This document shows, in pieces, positions 1 through 5,320 of a stretch of 6,657 nucleotides of DNA (positions are counted from its first letter, which is position 1; each line of letters starts with the position of its first letter). The position numbers and the translations under genes are program-made. Source of the stretch: Sulfidibacterium sp964473395 (GTDB lineage Bacteria; Bacteroidota; Bacteroidia; Bacteroidales; F082); NCBI GenBank assembly GCA_964473395.1, contig CAYYOW010000112.1:1-6657 (forward strand), read 5' to 3'. The notes under the pieces are model-generated. The model searched no databases and was not told the origin of the DNA. It saw only the letters and a list, made by a program, of their open reading frames with translations.

Positions 1-245
1 AATATGCCGACTATCCGGTCTCCATCGTCAACCCCGTTGCCATGATTGAATCGGCTTGTATGATGCTTGATTTTATCGGAGAAAACACCATCGCTGCCAA
101 AATCCGTAAAGCAGTATCCGAAGTGATTGCCGAAGGTAAAATCCGCACTTACGATATGATGAAAATGCGCGGCAGTGCTGATGTGGTGGAAAAAGGTGCC
201 GCCTCCACAGACCAAATGGCTGATGCCATTATTGCAAAATTGTAA
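1..245 (+). CDS. Isocitrate/isopropylmalate dehydrogenase family protein, C-terminal end (5' partial)
   Basis: The reading frame is open from base 3 to a TAA at 243-245 and gives the last 80 residues of a protein whose start lies outside the window. The segment reading NPVAMIESACMML matches the conserved NP-A-I-SA-MML stretch near the C-terminus of NAD(P)-dependent decarboxylating beta-hydroxyacid dehydrogenases. It is followed by the KIRTYD motif and a final AIIAKL helix. Between RTYD and the last helix there is a segment of about 15 residues (MMKMRGSADVVEKGAAS) that is longer than the short T-D-GG-A-T turn of leucine-pathway LeuB enzymes. From memory this longer form is usual in Bacteroidota proteins annotated as isocitrate dehydrogenase. 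The likely role is therefore oxidative decarboxylation of isocitrate in the TCA cycle, but the substrate-binding residues are outside the window and 3-isopropylmalate or another beta-hydroxyacid cannot be excluded. The family call is strong and the substrate is inference. Confidence 0.8.
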   Translation, partial: YADYPVSIVNPVAMIESACMMLDFIGENTIAAKIRKAVSEVIAEGKIRTYDMMKMRGSADVVEKGAASTDQMADAIIAKL

Positions 246-290
246 CTAATCAATTGAAACGAAGTGGCTGTTTAAAAAGCCAAAAAGAAT

Positions 291-306
291 TAATGTAATA
301 ACATTA
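291..306. repeat. Small palindrome at the left edge of the repeat region
   Basis: TAATGT (291-296) and ACATTA (301-306) form a 6-bp inverted repeat around a 4-base centre. It is AT-rich and is followed by no T-run on the + strand, so it is not a convincing terminator for the upstream dehydrogenase gene. It could be a protein-binding palindrome or chance in AT-rich DNA. Confidence 0.3.
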
Positions 307-316
307 TAAATCAAAA

Positions 317-463
317 CGTCATTGCGAGGAAATAAGGGGGGGAAAGTGTGCAGGCTGACCACGCCTGAGTCGTGGCACGGCGAAGCAATCTCTCTGGTTA
401 TGAAATACGTATTACAAACAGATTGCTTCTTCTCCAGCATGAGGTGGGGTCATCGCAATGACG
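317..463. repeat. Nested inverted repeat of the CGTCATTGCGAG type (REP/MITE-like)
   Basis: The 147-base element is bounded by perfect 10-bp inverted arms, CGTCATTGCG at 317-326 and CGCAATGACG at 454-463. Inside lies a second perfect 10-bp pair, GAAGCAATCT at 382-391 and AGATTGCTTC at 420-429. A third small hairpin, CCACG at 359-363 with CGTGG at 371-375, sits in the left half. Arms of this kind (CGTCATTGCGAG... GAAGCAATCT... and their complements) are, as I recall, a dispersed non-coding repeat seen in many unrelated bacterial genomes. No transposase is present, and flanking bases show only AAA on both sides, which is too short to prove a target-site duplication. The element fills most of the gap between the dehydrogenase and the HD-domain gene, and its right arm contains an ATG that could be mistaken for the start of the HD gene. 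Confidence 0.8.
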
Positions 464-517
464 AAACATGTTGTGCTTTTTGGACAGTTTCTTCGTTCTT
501 TTTTAATTCATCTGACT

Positions 518-1069
518 ATGAACAAAGAAGTATTAAACCTCTGGCCTGAACTAAACTGGATAAAAGACGAAAACCTGCGTGAAAAAACCGCCAAAACATG
601 GGAGTTGGCGCTGGAAAGAAGCGTGCTCACTGATGATGACCTGAACCGCATTCCCTTTACGTTGCTGGCAGGCCCTGACCTGAAAGTTACTTTTATGGAT
701 CACAAACGTGCCGTGGTACACATTGCCCGCGATGCCGGCGAAAAGATCAACACCATGTTCAACGGGGAGCTAACGGCAAACATGGATGTGCTCATTGCCG
801 GTGCTATTCTTGTAGATGTGGGAAAACTACTTGAGTATGAGTTAGACAAAAACGGGAAAGCCGTTCAGGGCAATTATGGCAAATACTTGCGGCATCCTTT
901 TTCGGGTGTAAGCCTGGCCGAAGAGGCTGGTGTGCCGCCCGAAGTGTGCCACATCATTGCCACCCACGCCGGCGAAGGCGACATGGTGAAACGCACCACC
1001 GAAGCTTACATTGTCCACCATGTTGATTTCATGACGTTTCTGCCGTTTAAAGAGCGGTTGGAGATGTAG
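518..1069 (+). CDS. HD-domain protein (predicted metal-dependent phosphohydrolase) with altered HD doublet
   Basis: The protein has 183 residues. An N-terminal helical part of about 55 residues (LNWIKDENLREKTAKTW, then IPFTLLAGP) precedes an HD-type helical domain. Candidate metal ligands in order are H62 in MDHKRAV, the doublet position V99-D100 in AGAILVDVGKLLEYE, H126 in LRHPFSG, H150 in IATHAGE, and H167-H168 with D170 in IVHHVDF. The canonical doublet reads LHD(I/V)GK; here the codon at that His is GTA for Val. The rest of the motif framework is kept and the frame is intact, so this looks like a functional protein rather than a pseudogene. HD proteins usually hydrolyse phosphomonoester or phosphodiester bonds in nucleotides, but the substrate cannot be read here. 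I chose ATG at 518 because the in-frame ATG at 458 lies inside the right arm of the inverted repeat, and the 20 residues it would add have no family character. No clear ribosome binding site precedes either start. Confidence 0.78.
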   Translation: MNKEVLNLWPELNWIKDENLREKTAKTWELALERSVLTDDDLNRIPFTLLAGPDLKVTFMDHKRAVVHIARDAGEKINTMFNGELTANMDVLIAGAILVDVGKLLEYELDKNGKAVQGNYGKYLRHPFSGVSLAEEAGVPPEVCHIIATHAGEGDMVKRTTEAYIVHHVDFMTFLPFKERLEM

Positions 1070-1110
1070 CGGTTATCCCCTAAAAGAGCGTTTGCCTCTG
1101 ATGATACCCT

Positions 1111-1464
1111 TCAAATATTTTTATTCACCACCAGCGCGAAAAAATCGTGGTCTATGGGCAGGTAGCCCTGCTCGTAACAGAAATAATAAATTTTCCCTTC
1201 TTTGTTTTTAAAGACATGGGTGAAATATTTGAATTCGAAACCTTTTGCAAGTAAAGTCTGTTTTTTAACCTTGGCTTTGCCGTGTGGATTCAGCGCTTTC
1301 AATATATGCCGGTTTTTGCGAAGCCGATGATTTATGTTGCGCATGTATGCCGTTTCATCTTTGTTTAATCGGTTGTTGTATGTGTTTCGGCATTGGTCGG
1401 AGCAGAATTTCTGATCAATTCTTCCCAGTAATTTTGCCCCGCACTCCAGACAATGACGTTCCAT
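1111..1464 (-). CDS. Conserved small Zn-ribbon protein of unknown function
   Basis: This 117-residue protein opens with a treble-clef or Zn-ribbon-like knuckle: C5-x2-C8 (CLECG) and C21-x3-C25 (FCSDQCR), followed by NTYNNRLNK. The Cys spacing resembles the DUF2116-type Zn-ribbon group. The middle (residues about 40-75) is rich in Lys, Arg and Asn, including RNINHRLRKNRHIL, and suggests contact with nucleic acid. The C-terminal half contains a hydrophobic and aromatic stretch (FEFKYFTHVF, IYYFCYEQGYLPI) and has no membrane segment. I recognise it as a protein seen widely in Bacteroidota but without a known role. It lies 32 bases downstream of the SMP-30-like gene on the same strand and converges with the HD-domain gene, with stop codons 41 bases apart. 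A TAnnTTTG element 16 bases before the ATG suggests its own transcript. It is probably cytoplasmic, because no signal peptide is present. Confidence 0.8.
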   Translation of the reverse strand: MERHCLECGAKLLGRIDQKFCSDQCRNTYNNRLNKDETAYMRNINHRLRKNRHILKALNPHGKAKVKKQTLLAKGFEFKYFTHVFKNKEGKIYYFCYEQGYLPIDHDFFALVVNKNI

Positions 1465-1480
1465 AATGGTTGATTTTCTC

Positions 1481-1511
1481 CAAAAATAAGAAATTCTCAG
1501 AAAACCATCAA
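1481..1511 (-). promoter_or_regulatory. Predicted Bacteroidota-type promoter for the Zn-ribbon gene
   Basis: Read on the - strand, TATTTTTG (1488 down to 1481) is an exact match to the -7 consensus TAnnTTTG. A TTG lies 20 bases upstream of it (1511 down to 1509), within the TTG-N17-23-TAnnTTTG spacing known for this phylum. The -33 part overlaps the last codons of the upstream SMP-30-like gene and the -7 part is in the 32-base gap. The start codon is 16 bases downstream, so the leader would be about 10 bases. This is inference from consensus matching. Confidence 0.5.
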
Positions 1512-2333
1512 CTGCTCTGCCACCACACGGTTATCAAAAAAGGTAGGAATGAGAATAATCTTCTTCCCGGGAATAAATCCCAAATCGGCCGCATTGATTT
1601 TTTGTTTGGTGGTATTACTCAATATTACAGGAGCTTTGTCAGTGGAAATAAGCTGAATTTTTCCTGCCCAGTCCGACAGAATGAATCTTCCGTTTCCCAA
1701 TGGGATAAGACCGTCAATACCTCCGGTAACATGCGCTACAATCCGGATTTTTCCTGTTTTGGGATTGGCTTCCAGCAGATGGCCATTGGCGCCAATGAAC
1801 AATTTTCCCTGGCTCATTGCCAGCCCGTTGGCACCTTTCAGCAATGGATCGGTACTCCACAAATGTGCTTTTCCCGCTTTCACAACAAAAACAGCGCTCA
1901 AATCCGTATCGGTAACATAGATTTCTCCTTCCGGACCAACCACCACGTCATTCAGAAACTTAGCGCCGGGAAAGTCAATAAACCGGATAACATTTCCATT
2001 ATTCAGGTCAATTTCTGCCAGCCGGTCAATGTCCGAAACAAACAGATCATCTCCTTTGATGGCCATACCTTTTGGCGCGTTCAGCCCGGTAGCCCATTGC
2101 AACTTAACAATATCACCTTTTTCATTCAGCAATGAAATAAAACCGTTTCCATCTTTTGCCGAAGGCTTACCGTTAATGTTGGAAACATAAATCATATTAT
2201 TTTTTGCCCGGTAATATACTGACTCCGGAACTTTAAGAACCATTTTCGTTTCCCAGACAAGCTTTGGGGGCTTTGAAAATAGGGGCAAAGCGAACAGTAC
2301 TCCTGCCAACATTAAAAGAACTGACTTTTTCAT
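1497..2333 (-). CDS. Exported SMP-30/gluconolactonase/LRE-like beta-propeller protein
   Basis: The protein has 278 residues. Residues 1-20 form a Sec signal peptide (MKK, then a hydrophobic core LLMLAGVLFALPLF), without a lipobox Cys, so the mature protein should be periplasmic or secreted. The remainder shows regular beta-propeller blades, such as NMIYVSNI, DLFVSDID, EIYVTDTD, KLFIGANG and RFILSDW. Four residues match the divalent-metal ligands of SMP-30 and gluconolactonases: E37 (VPESVYY), N128 (FLNDVVV), N169 (GANGLAMS) and D207 (GIDGLIPL). These enzymes open lactone rings or hydrolyse related esters, but the family also holds non-enzymatic sensors, and the substrate cannot be told from the sequence. 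The start at 2333 is supported by the signal peptide. The gene is probably followed by, and perhaps partly co-transcribed with, the Zn-ribbon gene. I am confident in fold and export and less so in enzymatic activity. Confidence 0.8.
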   Translation of the reverse strand: MKKSVLLMLAGVLFALPLFSKPPKLVWETKMVLKVPESVYYRAKNNMIYVSNINGKPSAKDGNGFISLLNEKGDIVKLQWATGLNAPKGMAIKGDDLFVSDIDRLAEIDLNNGNVIRFIDFPGAKFLNDVVVGPEGEIYVTDTDLSAVFVVKAGKAHLWSTDPLLKGANGLAMSQGKLFIGANGHLLEANPKTGKIRIVAHVTGGIDGLIPLGNGRFILSDWAGKIQLISTDKAPVILSNTTKQKINAADLGFIPGKKIILIPTFFDNRVVAEQLMVF

Positions 2334-2685
2334 GACAATAAAGATTATGAATACACAGCACCGTTTTAATTGCTAAAATAAGAAAAAATCAAAATTATCA
2401 TTTTGGGAGGCCGGAGTAGCTTTTTGAAAAGGGAAGGCGATGGACCGGATAATGAGGTTTTCATGTTTTTCTATGAGACGGAACGAACTAAAGTCGTCGG
2501 CTGAATAAAAAGGAAGAAAGCAAAGCGCCATAAGGAGCTAAGAAACTGAAAATGACTTTTCTGAGAGCTGATTTAATTTTACTTTTTTTTGGTTTTTAAC
2601 TTTATTTAATGTGGTTTTTCGTGCTTATTTAAAATTATTCTTAACTTTGCAACAAAGAAATTATTAATTTAAAAAATATAAAATT
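2334..2685. other. Gene-free intergenic region between divergent genes
   Basis: This 352-base stretch separates the divergent SMP-30-like gene and peroxiredoxin gene. I find no plausible coding sequence, RNA gene or strong hairpin in it. Bases about 2400-2560 are purine-rich on the + strand. From 2571 to 2641 the DNA is T-rich, with a run of eight T at 2583-2590. The right end holds the peroxiredoxin promoter. On the left, TATTTTAG read on the - strand (2380 down to 2373) is one mismatch from the TAnnTTTG element and 39 bases before the SMP-30-like start, so it is a weak promoter candidate for that gene. Confidence 0.6.
2617..2649 (+). promoter_or_regulatory. Predicted Bacteroidota-type promoter for the peroxiredoxin gene
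   Basis: TAACTTTG at 2642-2649 matches the -7 consensus TAnnTTTG exactly. The -33 position 21 bases upstream holds TTTC at 2617-2620 in a T-rich tract, an imperfect match to TTTG. Transcription would begin near 2655 and give a leader of about 30 bases. The leader is almost pure A and T, with no Shine-Dalgarno sequence, which is common for well-translated genes in this phylum. Confidence 0.65.
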
Positions 2686-3318
2686 ATGTCAGTATTAGTT
2701 GGAAAAAAAGCCCCTTTATTTGAGGCCACTGCCGTAGTAAACGGTGGTGAATTTGTTGAAAAATTTTCACTTGAGCAGTATATTGGAAAAAAACACGTGG
2801 TCTTTTTCTTCTATCCTCTTGATTTTACTTTCGTATGTCCTACGGAAATCCTGGCTTTTCAGGAAAAGATAGAAGAATTTGAGAAAAGAAACGTAGCTGT
2901 TGTAGGCTGCTCCATCGATTCGCCTTTCTCTCACTGGGCATGGTTGAATACCGACAAAAACAATGGTGGTATCAAAGGTGTTAAGTTTCCTTTGGTTGCT
3001 GACCTTTCCAAAACCATTGCCGAAAATTACGATGTGCTGGCCGGTGAGTACGATTATAACGAAGAAGGTGAAATGGAATTTCACGGCGAAGCTGTTGCAT
3101 ACCGCGGACTGTTTCTGATTGACAAGCAAGGTGTTGTCCGCCATCAGGTAGTCAACGACCTGCCACTGGGACGCAGTATTGATGAAGCTTTACGTATGGT
3201 GGATGCTTTGCAGTTTTTTGAAGAAAACGGGGAGGTTTGTCCGGCCAACTGGAAACCAGGCGACGAAGCTATGGAAGCTACGCACGAAGGTGTTGCCCAG
3301 TATTTGAGCCATCACTAA
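2686..3318 (+). CDS. Typical 2-Cys peroxiredoxin (AhpC/Prx1 type)
   Basis: This 210-residue cytoplasmic thiol peroxidase would reduce hydrogen peroxide and organic hydroperoxides. The peroxidatic Cys is C51 in FFYPLDFTFVCPTE, with the P44, T48 and R140 (YRGLF) partners of the active site. The resolving Cys is C185 in GEVCPANWKPG, so it should work as a disulfide-forming dimer. An extra Cys is at C75 (VVGCSID). The sequence is of the Prx1 kind rather than the shorter enterobacterial AhpC kind. Compared with human PRDX1 it has about 13 additional residues, mostly acidic, between DVL and YRGLF (about residues 120-137). The region of the GGLG hyperoxidation motif reads GGIKG and the C-terminal YF position reads YL. 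No reductase gene (ahpF, trxB) is adjacent, so the electron donor is encoded elsewhere. It appears monocistronic, with its own promoter and terminator. Family identification is very strong; I leave the symbol blank because ahpC, tsa and prx names are all in use. Confidence 0.95.
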   Translation: MSVLVGKKAPLFEATAVVNGGEFVEKFSLEQYIGKKHVVFFFYPLDFTFVCPTEILAFQEKIEEFEKRNVAVVGCSIDSPFSHWAWLNTDKNNGGIKGVKFPLVADLSKTIAENYDVLAGEYDYNEEGEMEFHGEAVAYRGLFLIDKQGVVRHQVVNDLPLGRSIDEALRMVDALQFFEENGEVCPANWKPGDEAMEATHEGVAQYLSHH

Positions 3319-3345
3319 ATTCTTCTAAACCTTGTAAAAGGTATT

Positions 3346-3395
3346 GATGAAAAGGGTTGTCTGCCGTGGGGCGGGTAACCTTTTTTGTTTTCATC
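3346..3395 (+). terminator. Probable rho-independent terminator after the peroxiredoxin gene
   Basis: The left arm AAAAGG-G-TT (3350-3358) pairs with AACCTTTT (3377-3384) with one bulged G, around an 18-base GC-rich loop that can itself pair GCC (3363-3365) with GGC (3370-3372). A run of six T follows at 3381-3386. The pairing can be extended on the outside by GATGAAAA (3346-3353) with TTTTCATC (3388-3395). The hairpin begins 27 bases after the peroxiredoxin stop and would separate that gene from dxs. Confidence 0.55.
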
Positions 3396-3445
3396 GGTGA
3401 TTGTTTTACGCACAACAGTGCCAAGCCAGGCAATTGCTTTTTCCC

Positions 3446-3453
3446 TACCTTTG
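3446..3453 (+). promoter_or_regulatory. Predicted -7 promoter element of dxs, next to the start codon
   Basis: TACCTTTG matches TAnnTTTG exactly. No TTG or TTTG lies at the expected distance upstream, so the -33 half is not visible. The dxs start at 3460 is only six bases downstream of this element, which would make the transcript leaderless or nearly so. The match could also be chance; eight bases with six fixed positions is a modest signal. Confidence 0.45.
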
Positions 3454-3459
3454 CCTCCC

Positions 3460-5235
3460 ATGAATTTTCAGAAACCAAAACCGGGTCCTTTGCTGGCAAC
3501 CATTGATTCGCCTGACGATTTAAAAAAGCTGACAGAAGAGCAACTGCCTTTGCTGGCAAAAGAATTGCGTGATTTCATCCTCGATGTGGTTTCGGTACAT
3601 CCCGGGCATCTGGGATCAAGTCTGGGTGTGGTGGAGCTTTCCATTGCGCTGCATTATATCTTCAATACACCTTATGATCGCCTGATTTGGGATGTAGGGC
3701 ATCAGGCTTATGCACACAAAATCCTCACCGGCCGCCGCGATGTTTTTCATACCAACAGGCAGTTTAAAGGCATCAGCGGTTTCCCGTCGCGCAGCGAGAG
3801 CGAATATGACACTTTTGGAACAGGACACGCTTCCACTTCTATTTCGGCAGCCCTTGGAATGGCTGTCGCTTCAGAACTTAACGGCGAAAAAAATCGCAGC
3901 CACATTGCCGTCATTGGCGATGGTGCCATGACAGGTGGCATGGCCATTGAAGGATTAAACAACGCAGGGGTCTCTCATGCCAACCTGTTGATTATCCTGA
4001 ATGATAACAACATCGCCATAGACAAAAATACAGGGGTGATAAAAGAAGCCTTTTTGCGGAGCAGCAATCTTTTTGAAGCTTTTCATTTCAGCTACTTCGG
4101 TCCTGTTGACGGAAACGACATCCCGCAACTTCTCTCAGCCTTGTGGGAGATAAAAAAAATTGAAGGTCCCAAGCTACTACACATCACCACTACCAAAGGC
4201 AAAGGGTTTGAAGAAGCTGAGAAAAAGCAAACGCTTTTCCATGCTCCGGGTCGTTTTGACCGGAAAACAGGGGCACTTGTTGCAGAAGACCCGGAAAATC
4301 GTATTACTTATCAGGAAGTGTATGGCCGCACGCTTCTGGAGTTGGCGCAAAAAGATGAAAAAATTGTCGCCATAACGCCTGCCATGCCTTCGGGTTCAGC
4401 GCTGGGATTTATGATGAAAGTATTCCCTGAAAGGGTTTTCGACGTGGGCATTGCCGAACAACATGCCGTAACTTTTTCGGCAGGATTGGCAGCCGCCGGC
4501 TACACACCGTTTTGTACTGTTTATTCTACTTTTCTGCAACGTGCTTATGACCAGGTAATTCATGATGTGGCACTACAAAAGCTACCGGTGATTTTCGGTA
4601 TTGACCGTGCCGGTTTGGTAGGTGCTGACGGCGCCACCCATCATGGGGTTTTCGATATGGCTTTTCTCAACAGCATTCCCAATATGGTGGTGGCTGCTCC
4701 CATGAATGAGGTTGACTTGCGACAAATGATGTTTACCGCTTCGCAATACAGGCAAGGGCCTTTTGCCCTTCGCTATCCGCGCGGTTACGGATTTATGAAG
4801 GCCTCCGAGTGGCAGCAGCCTTTTGGAATCATGGAAATCGGGAAAGGAAAACAAATCAAAGCAGGCGATACCGTGGCCATTATCAGCTTGGGACAACCAG
4901 GAAATTTTGCACTGGAGGCTTCTCGTCAACTGGAAGTAGAAAATATTCATCCTGCTGTTTTCGACCTGCGCTTTTTAAAACCATGGGATGAGACCTTGCT
5001 GCATAAAATTTTTCGGCAGTTCAAATACATCCTGACCATCGAAGACGGTATCATCCGCGGTGGCATGGGAAGCAGTCTGGCTGCTTACGCCTCGCTTCAT
5101 AACTATTCCAACAAAATGGTAAACCTCGGTATCCCCGATCGTTTTATTGAACACGGTAGCAAATCGGATCTTTACCGGCTTTGCGGTATGGATGTGAATA
5201 GTATTAAAAGCGCCGTGAAAAAATTACTCCGGTAA
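3460..5235 (+). CDS. dxs: 1-deoxy-D-xylulose-5-phosphate synthase (DXS), shortened form
   Basis: DXS condenses pyruvate and glyceraldehyde 3-phosphate using thiamine diphosphate (TPP) and Mg2+, the entry step of the MEP pathway to isoprenoids; its product also feeds TPP and pyridoxal phosphate synthesis. The protein has 591 residues. Visible elements are H50 (HPGHLGSSLG), H81 (DVGHQAY), the TPP motif GDGAMTGGMA from 153 with N181/N183 (NDNN), H261, the catalytic E333 in DVGIAEQHAV, Y355 and R361 (VYSTFLQRAYDQ), D390 and H394 (VGADGATHHG), and R441 (YPRG). These correspond to E. coli H49, E370, Y392, R398, D427, H431 and R478, so the enzyme should be active. The offset shifts from +1 before residue 190 to about -38 after it. 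The loss lies between NTGVIKEAF and SSNLFEAF, where E. coli has about 40 more residues. I chose ATG 3460 because its product begins as family members do; the in-frame ATG at 3385 would add 25 residues overlapping the terminator and promoter. Confidence 0.95.
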   Translation: MNFQKPKPGPLLATIDSPDDLKKLTEEQLPLLAKELRDFILDVVSVHPGHLGSSLGVVELSIALHYIFNTPYDRLIWDVGHQAYAHKILTGRRDVFHTNRQFKGISGFPSRSESEYDTFGTGHASTSISAALGMAVASELNGEKNRSHIAVIGDGAMTGGMAIEGLNNAGVSHANLLIILNDNNIAIDKNTGVIKEAFLRSSNLFEAFHFSYFGPVDGNDIPQLLSALWEIKKIEGPKLLHITTTKGKGFEEAEKKQTLFHAPGRFDRKTGALVAEDPENRITYQEVYGRTLLELAQKDEKIVAITPAMPSGSALGFMMKVFPERVFDVGIAEQHAVTFSAGLAAAGYTPFCTVYSTFLQRAYDQVIHDVALQKLPVIFGIDRAGLVGADGATHHGVFDMAFLNSIPNMVVAAPMNEVDLRQMMFTASQYRQGPFALRYPRGYGFMKASEWQQPFGIMEIGKGKQIKAGDTVAIISLGQPGNFALEASRQLEVENIHPAVFDLRFLKPWDETLLHKIFRQFKYILTIEDGIIRGGMGSSLAAYASLHNYSNKMVNLGIPDRFIEHGSKSDLYRLCGMDVNSIKSAVKKLLR

Positions 5236-5256
5236 GCGCAGGCAGTAAATACATCG

Positions 5257-5290
5257 TTTAGTATTCAGGCAACTTTTTTCTTTATTTTTG
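5257..5290 (+). promoter_or_regulatory. Predicted Bacteroidota-type promoter for the MscS-family gene
   Basis: TATTTTTG at 5283-5290 is an exact match to the -7 consensus TAnnTTTG. TTTAG at 5257-5261 lies 21 bases upstream and is an imperfect -33 element. The ATG at 5321 follows after 30 bases, leaving a leader of about 25 bases. The TTG inside and just after this element (5288) is in frame with the gene, but its position within the promoter argues against its being the start. Confidence 0.55.
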
Positions 5291-5320
5291 TTTCGTTATA
5301 ATACTTTAAAAGACAACACC

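Noticed and set aside
265..282. Hairpin TGGCT/AGCCA after the dehydrogenase stop as a terminator
   Set aside because: The stem is five bp and is followed by AAAAAG rather than a T-run on the + strand, so it does not fit a rho-independent terminator.
246..440. Open frame of 64 codons on the - strand between the dehydrogenase and the HD gene
   Set aside because: It lies almost wholly inside the inverted repeat, has no recognisable protein features and is best explained by the repeat sequence.
1070..1110. Bidirectional terminator between the convergent HD and Zn-ribbon genes
   Set aside because: Only a 4-bp AGAG/CTCT pairing is visible, with no T-run in either direction.
1470..2135. Open frame of 221 codons on the + strand
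   Set aside because: It is antisense to the SMP-30-like gene, whose signal peptide, propeller blades and metal ligands are clear; the + frame shows no family features.
2543..2600. Mini-ORF of 15 codons (ATG 2551) preceded by AAGGAGC
   Set aside because: It is very short, low in complexity, the purine-rich match is too far upstream, and such starts rarely use Shine-Dalgarno sites in this phylum.
2767..3144. Open frame of 125 codons on the - strand
   Set aside because: It is antisense to the strongly conserved peroxiredoxin gene and has no motif of its own.
3385..3459. N-terminal extension of DXS from ATG 3385
   Set aside because: The extra 25 residues do not resemble DXS N-termini and would be encoded by the terminator tail and the promoter element.
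4582..4950. Open frame of 122 codons on the - strand
   Set aside because: It is antisense to dxs, whose coding sequence is certain there.
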